Shown: piece by piece, positions 6,330-9,471 of the stretch
How the letters are laid out: every line of letters begins with the position of its first letter
Numbering within the stretch: position 1 is the first letter of the stretch
Source: Candidatus Poseidoniales archaeon
Lineage (GTDB): Archaea > Thermoplasmatota > Poseidoniia > Poseidoniales > Poseidoniaceae
DNA: 9,471 bases
Assembly: GCA_003602535.1 (NCBI GenBank)
Contig: QQSA01000044.1
Location: forward strand, 1-9,471
Direction: 5' to 3'
Position numbers and translations under genes: made by a program
The notes under the pieces: model-generated
The model's input: only the letters and a program-made list of their open reading frames with translations
What the model was told of the DNA's origin: nothing
Databases searched by the model: none

Positions 6330-6348
6330 GCCTCCCCTACGGGGAGGC
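6330..6348 (+). promoter_or_regulatory. 8-3-8 perfect dyad directly before the reductase start
   Basis: GCCTCCCC-TAC-GGGGAGGC, immediately followed by ATG. Perfect 8-bp G+C-rich arms and a 3-base centre would make a very stable RNA hairpin. The 3' arm contains GGGGAGG ending 1 base before ATG, too close for ordinary Shine-Dalgarno use. The layout copies that of the SDR start on the other strand, with unrelated arm sequence. Confidence 0.8.
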
Positions 6349-7575
6349 ATGGCGAGTTGCGATGTTCTGGTTATTGGAGCCGGACCCGGAGGCGGTTCTG
6401 CCGCACTCCATTCCGCTCGGGCCGGACTGAGTACCATGATTGTGGAAGCCGACCCAGAAGTTGGAGTTCCTGTTCATTGTGGAGAGTGCCTTTCGCAACT
6501 AGCGATAGACAATCTTGATCTAGATTTGCCCGAGGATGTAATCGCCCTAGATTGTAAAGGAATCAGAGTTATTTTTCCCGACGGTACTGCCAAATTATTG
6601 ACCGAAAAAGGATACGTTCTAGAGAAGCATAAATTCGAACAATGGCTTTGTGATGAATCCGTAAAAGCTGGTGCAAGTTTGCACCTTTCACACAGAGTAA
6701 CTTCAATGGAAAGAATTTACAATAGTAAAAATGAATTTCTCAATTGGAAAATTGACGGAAGAGGAAATGAATTTCCAATTGAATGTAAAGCGGTAATTGA
6801 TGCTTCAGGAGTCGCCGGAGCGGCTACAAAATTACTCGATATGGGCACAGAAGTAGAGGTTATTGCAGGCTTCCAATATGAGATGACAGAAGTAGAAAAT
6901 GACGGCTACCTAGACTTCTATCTTTGGCCTGAATATTCACCACATGGATACGTTTGGATGATCCCCAAAAAAGGCGGTAGAGCGAATGTTGGATTGGTAA
7001 CAACTGACAAGAAAGGCGCCATCAAATATCTTGACAAATTTATCGAAGACACTTACCTCAAGGACAATGGAATCCAAAACCCAGAATGGCGTAAACCAGG
7101 AAGTAAACCAAAACCATTCGGAGGAACAATTCCAATTTCCGGACCTAGAGAAATCACCACTGGTGACGGATTGATATTGGTGGGAGATGCTGCAGGTTTC
7201 ACATCACCTCTTTTCGAAGGAGGATCACACCTAGCATTGTGGTCAGGTAGAGAAGCAGCAGCTACAATTTCTAAAGCAATAGAAAGTGGAGACCTTTCTG
7301 ACAAAAATATGCAGCCATATGTGAAAGCATGGAAAAAGAAATTCCCTCCATACCACAAAATCCTGAAAGGAAAAACATCACTCTATGAACTGTCGGACAA
7401 GGAGTTGTCAAACATGGCTCGCTGTTTGCCAGAAGAGCTAGGGAATATGTCCCCATTGGATAAAACATGGATTGGATTGAAATTACTGGTTCGTCATCCG
7501 ATATTGTATACTAAAGGTGTGATAAGCGTGTTACTATCATTTGGTTATTCAAGAGCAAAGCATTTCGGTTGGTGA
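6349..7575 (+). CDS. Geranylgeranyl reductase family FAD-dependent oxidoreductase
   Basis: A flavoprotein of 408 aa, the normal length for enzymes that hydrogenate isoprenoid double bonds, such as archaeal digeranylgeranylglycerophospholipid reductase, plant/bacterial ChlP and menaquinone-reducing MenJ. The N-terminal FAD loop is GAGPGG at 10-15 with an acidic strand end (VEAD, 32-35). PVHCGECLS at 41-49 is the characteristic Cys-containing segment. YVWMIPK at 201-207, FGGTIP at 257-262 and the second FAD motif GDAAGF at 279-284 follow in the family order. The C-terminus (about 375-405) is hydrophobic and basic and may touch the membrane, where its lipid substrate sits. It faces ubiD across a 79-bp spacer, so saturation of the menaquinone tail is a good hypothesis; a membrane lipid substrate is equally open. 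ATG 6349 puts the FAD loop at the usual position. Confidence 0.92.
   Translation: MASCDVLVIGAGPGGGSAALHSARAGLSTMIVEADPEVGVPVHCGECLSQLAIDNLDLDLPEDVIALDCKGIRVIFPDGTAKLLTEKGYVLEKHKFEQWLCDESVKAGASLHLSHRVTSMERIYNSKNEFLNWKIDGRGNEFPIECKAVIDASGVAGAATKLLDMGTEVEVIAGFQYEMTEVENDGYLDFYLWPEYSPHGYVWMIPKKGGRANVGLVTTDKKGAIKYLDKFIEDTYLKDNGIQNPEWRKPGSKPKPFGGTIPISGPREITTGDGLILVGDAAGFTSPLFEGGSHLALWSGREAAATISKAIESGDLSDKNMQPYVKAWKKKFPPYHKILKGKTSLYELSDKELSNMARCLPEELGNMSPLDKTWIGLKLLVRHPILYTKGVISVLLSFGYSRAKHFGW
6740..6782. repeat. CAATTG inverted pair 4, inside the reductase gene
   Basis: TCAATTGGAAA (6740-6750) and TTTCCAATTGA (6772-6782) are perfect 11-bp inverted arms separated by 21 bases. The CAATTG cores are 35 bp apart, wider than the other pairs. 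It falls in codons for residues about 131-145 (LNWKIDGRGNEFPIE). Confidence 0.75.
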
Positions 7576-7576
7576 T
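7571..7576 (+). promoter_or_regulatory. Ribosome binding site of ccmF (GGTGAT)
   Basis: GGTGAT spans the stop codon of the reductase gene (TGA at 7573-7575) and lies 3 bases before ATG 7580. It equals the ubiA site in sequence and spacing and decides this start over the in-frame ATGs at codons 4 and 6. Confidence 0.6.
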
Positions 7577-7579
7577 CAT

Positions 7580-9471
7580 ATGGAATCGATGCTAATGCCA
7601 TTGGCTGTAGTAGTTGCAGCTTGGGTCACATACCGGCCAAATGCGAAGATTACCTGGATTATTGCATTACCATTCTTCGTACTTGCTGCAATGTTTACTT
7701 TGAATTATGATTCGATACACTTAGTCGCTTGGTATGGAGGAGAAGAACTACCGCTCAAATACCGATTTGCCGCCACATGGGCTGCCAGAGAAGGTCCGAT
7801 TTTACTCTGGGCTGCATGGATGGCCTTGTTGTCAATTCTTTGGCGAAATCCGCTATCAGGAGAAAATGATGAGTCACATTTGATGCGTTTGAGACTGATG
7901 AATGGATTCTCGCTAACATTATTGTTATCCGCTTGGATTTTGCAGCCCTTCAAGGCTGCAGGAAGTACTGGCCCTGGATTGAATGAATTACTGCAAACAG
8001 ACCTGATGGTCATACATCCTCCATTGATATTCTTGGCTTATTCACTTTGTATTACACTGGCAGTTATTGCCATTTCATCATTAATCACCAACGCAGATGG
8101 AATGAAAGATCGCCTAATACAAGTAGCAAGGCCTGCTTTCTTCTTCTCTACCTTAGGAATAGGTCTTGGTGGATTATGGGCTTACTTAATCCTAGATTGG
8201 GGAGGATATTGGGCATGGGACCCTGTAGAAACTGGATCGTTACTACCCTGGATTTGTCTAATTGTATTGCTTCATCTTAGAACCAAACCTGGAAAAACTC
8301 CAGAACATATGTGGGCTGGAATTGCAATGGCTACAGGAGCATTGGCATTATTCGCCACAATGGTAACCAGAGCAGGAGGAGTGTGGGCAGTGAGTGTTCA
8401 TACATTCGTTATCAATTCTGAAGGTTCACCTCCAGGAGATGTATTCGGAAGAATAATGCTGATTCTTTCCGATTTCAGTGGAGTAGAAGTTGCAGTATAT
8501 CTGTTGGGAATAATTCAACTGATGGGAATTTTCCTCGCATCTAGATTAGGGACTCAATTTTCAAAATGGTGGCTGATAATGTTGCCGGCTTTAGCAACAT
8601 TTGGAGTGGCAGGAGGAGGAGATGTCCTCAACGGTTTCAATCCAACTTTACTGGTAATTTTAGGACTGGGCCCATTTGTTGAAGCAGGAATTAGATCATT
8701 ACCCGCTGGACATGATTGGAAATGGTTTGCACTGCCTGGCGTAATGGTTGTTCTTAGGTTCATTCACGGAATGGTTTTATTCGAATTATTGTCACTAATT
8801 TTTGCATTTGGATTAATATTCGAGAAAGAGCGATTGAAAGGATGGGGCTGGGCGAGTGCAGGAGTTGTTCTATTCCTATCAGCATCATGGTCAGGAATGC
8901 TTGACATCTGGGTATGTGCAGTTGGCATGATCGCTTTCATCACCCCGTGGTTCATCGCTGGAGAAAATGCGGATTCTAAATTTTCATTCAAGGATAGGAA
9001 ATTTCAACAAAGAATGGCATTATGGTCTCCTGTTGTAGTTGTGGGATTATACCTAATTTTGACACTTGTAATACTTATTTCAAGCATCGATTCAATCCAA
9101 TTAGCAGCCCATGAATTGTACGGAGCGCCATTTATCGCCGCAGCGATGATTGCTATGGTTATGTGGAGTTTAAGAGACAAACCTCAGAGGGTGTTTTTAT
9201 TCCTAATTTCAACCCCTCTGATATTGGTATTTGCTTGGATGTTTGGGAATTCTTTAGGATATGATTCGAGTGAAATTTTGGGTGCTTCACTAAGTAGAGG
9301 TCAAGTCGGCATGGTAGTTTTGTTACCTGCATTAATGGCACTGCCTGCAACGATTTCATTGATCAAAGAGAATACTGGAAAAAGAAATGTATCTCTTTTA
9401 GCACATGTTGTGCACTTAGGATTAGTATTGTTAATAATCGGCCATGTAATGAGTACGACAATTATTGACAG
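7580..9471 (+). CDS. ccmF: CcmF-type cytochrome c haem lyase subunit (3' end outside window)
   Basis: An uninterrupted frame of 630 codons runs to the window edge. It encodes a polytopic membrane protein of the CcmF/CcsA haem-handling superfamily, which passes haem from CcmE to apocytochrome c outside the membrane. Signature parts: ATWAAREGPILLWAAW at 65-80; LQTDLMVIHPPLIFLAY at 138-154; the WWD haem-binding loop WGGYWAWDPVETGSLLPW at 207-224; TRAGGVWAVSVHTF at 263-276; and LLAHVVHLGLVLLIIGH near 606-622. H146, H232 and H274 lie at nearly constant offset from the functional E. coli CcmF histidines 173, 261 and 303, and H609 or H612 fits the last one (491). The stretch between H274 and H609 is much longer than in E. 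coli. It follows the reductase gene by 4 bp, in one operon. Other Ccm proteins are not visible. Confidence 0.93.
   Translation, partial: MESMLMPLAVVVAAWVTYRPNAKITWIIALPFFVLAAMFTLNYDSIHLVAWYGGEELPLKYRFAATWAAREGPILLWAAWMALLSILWRNPLSGENDESHLMRLRLMNGFSLTLLLSAWILQPFKAAGSTGPGLNELLQTDLMVIHPPLIFLAYSLCITLAVIAISSLITNADGMKDRLIQVARPAFFFSTLGIGLGGLWAYLILDWGGYWAWDPVETGSLLPWICLIVLLHLRTKPGKTPEHMWAGIAMATGALALFATMVTRAGGVWAVSVHTFVINSEGSPPGDVFGRIMLILSDFSGVEVAVYLLGIIQLMGIFLASRLGTQFSKWWLIMLPALATFGVAGGGDVLNGFNPTLLVILGLGPFVEAGIRSLPAGHDWKWFALPGVMVVLRFIHGMVLFELLSLIFAFGLIFEKERLKGWGWASAGVVLFLSASWSGMLDIWVCAVGMIAFITPWFIAGENADSKFSFKDRKFQQRMALWSPVVVVGLYLILTLVILISSIDSIQLAAHELYGAPFIAAAMIAMVMWSLRDKPQRVFLFLISTPLILVFAWMFGNSLGYDSSEILGASLSRGQVGMVVLLPALMALPATISLIKENTGKRNVSLLAHVVHLGLVLLIIGHVMSTTIID
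7941..7960. repeat. 7-6-7 dyad inside ccmF
   Basis: TGCAGCC-CTTCAA-GGCTGCA, perfect 7-bp arms with a six-base loop, in codons for residues about 121-127 of CcmF (LQPFKAA). It is a possible mRNA hairpin; no function is suggested by position. Confidence 0.4.

Noticed and set aside
6270..6437. N-terminal extension of ubiD to an ATG at 6437 (or 6320)
   Set aside because: The extra residues are Arg/Pro-rich and unlike UbiD, the longer form would run 89 bases into the well supported reductase gene, and MAWRNLTRWL at 6269 is where family members begin.
181..6782. CRISPR array or insertion-sequence ends made of the CAATTG repeats
   Set aside because: Copies are only 6-11 bp, far apart, inside intact genes, and have no regular spacers, transposase or target duplications.
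7053..7358. Minus-strand frame of 101 codons
   Set aside because: Antisense to the GDAAG-containing part of the reductase; a shadow of its codon bias.
7705..8013. Open frame of 102 codons on the minus strand
   Set aside because: It is fully antisense to ccmF codons for conserved segments (WAAREGP, IHPP) and has no recognisable motif or start signal.
7580..9471. Haem exporter CcmC or CcsA instead of CcmF
   Set aside because: Those are about 240-400 aa; this frame exceeds 630 codons and has the CcmF order of EGP, IHPP, WWD and SVHTF segments.

Overview
The window reads as a compact, protein-coding stretch of a mesophilic prokaryote with moderate G+C. A marine planktonic archaeon of the Poseidoniales (Marine Group II) type or a relative is my best guess. 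It rests on a geranylgeranyl-reductase-type flavoprotein beside a UbiA prenyltransferase, GGTGAT-type ribosome binding sites, very tight gene packing and a bacterial-type UvrB. No rRNA or ribosomal protein is present, so the placement is inference and a bacterial host is not excluded.

Layout: two divergent gene strings start from a 79-bp spacer at 6270-6348. Leftward (minus strand) run a UbiD-family decarboxylase (641 aa), a UbiA-family prenyltransferase (268 aa), a MazG-like pyrophosphohydrolase (125 aa), a FabG-like short-chain dehydrogenase (241 aa), UvrB (762 aa) and the first codons of one more gene at the left edge. The genes overlap or lie 2-31 bp apart, as in one operon. Rightward (plus strand) run a geranylgeranyl-reductase-family flavoprotein (408 aa) and, 4 bp later, a CcmF-type cytochrome c haem lyase that is still open at the right edge (630 codons visible). 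There is no RNA gene, transposon, CRISPR array or gene-free stretch over 300 bp.

Function: UbiD + UbiA + isoprenoid reductase fit the late steps of membrane quinone synthesis: prenylation of an aromatic carboxylate, decarboxylation, and saturation of the tail. The UbiD resembles the menaquinone (futalosine pathway, MqnL) branch, so menaquinone is the likely product. CcmF makes c-type cytochromes, the partners of such a quinone pool. The rest of the leftward string (MazG-like, SDR, UvrB) is linked to nucleotide-pool cleaning and excision repair or is of unknown substrate.

The most unusual signal is not a gene. Three of the six readable gene starts carry a perfect 19-bp dyad of identical geometry (8-bp arms, 3-bp centre) on or directly against the start codon, with unrelated sequences. 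Inside the coding regions there are also paired CAATTG inverted repeats, three of them 20-21 bp apart, and a perfect 18-bp palindrome just inside uvrB.
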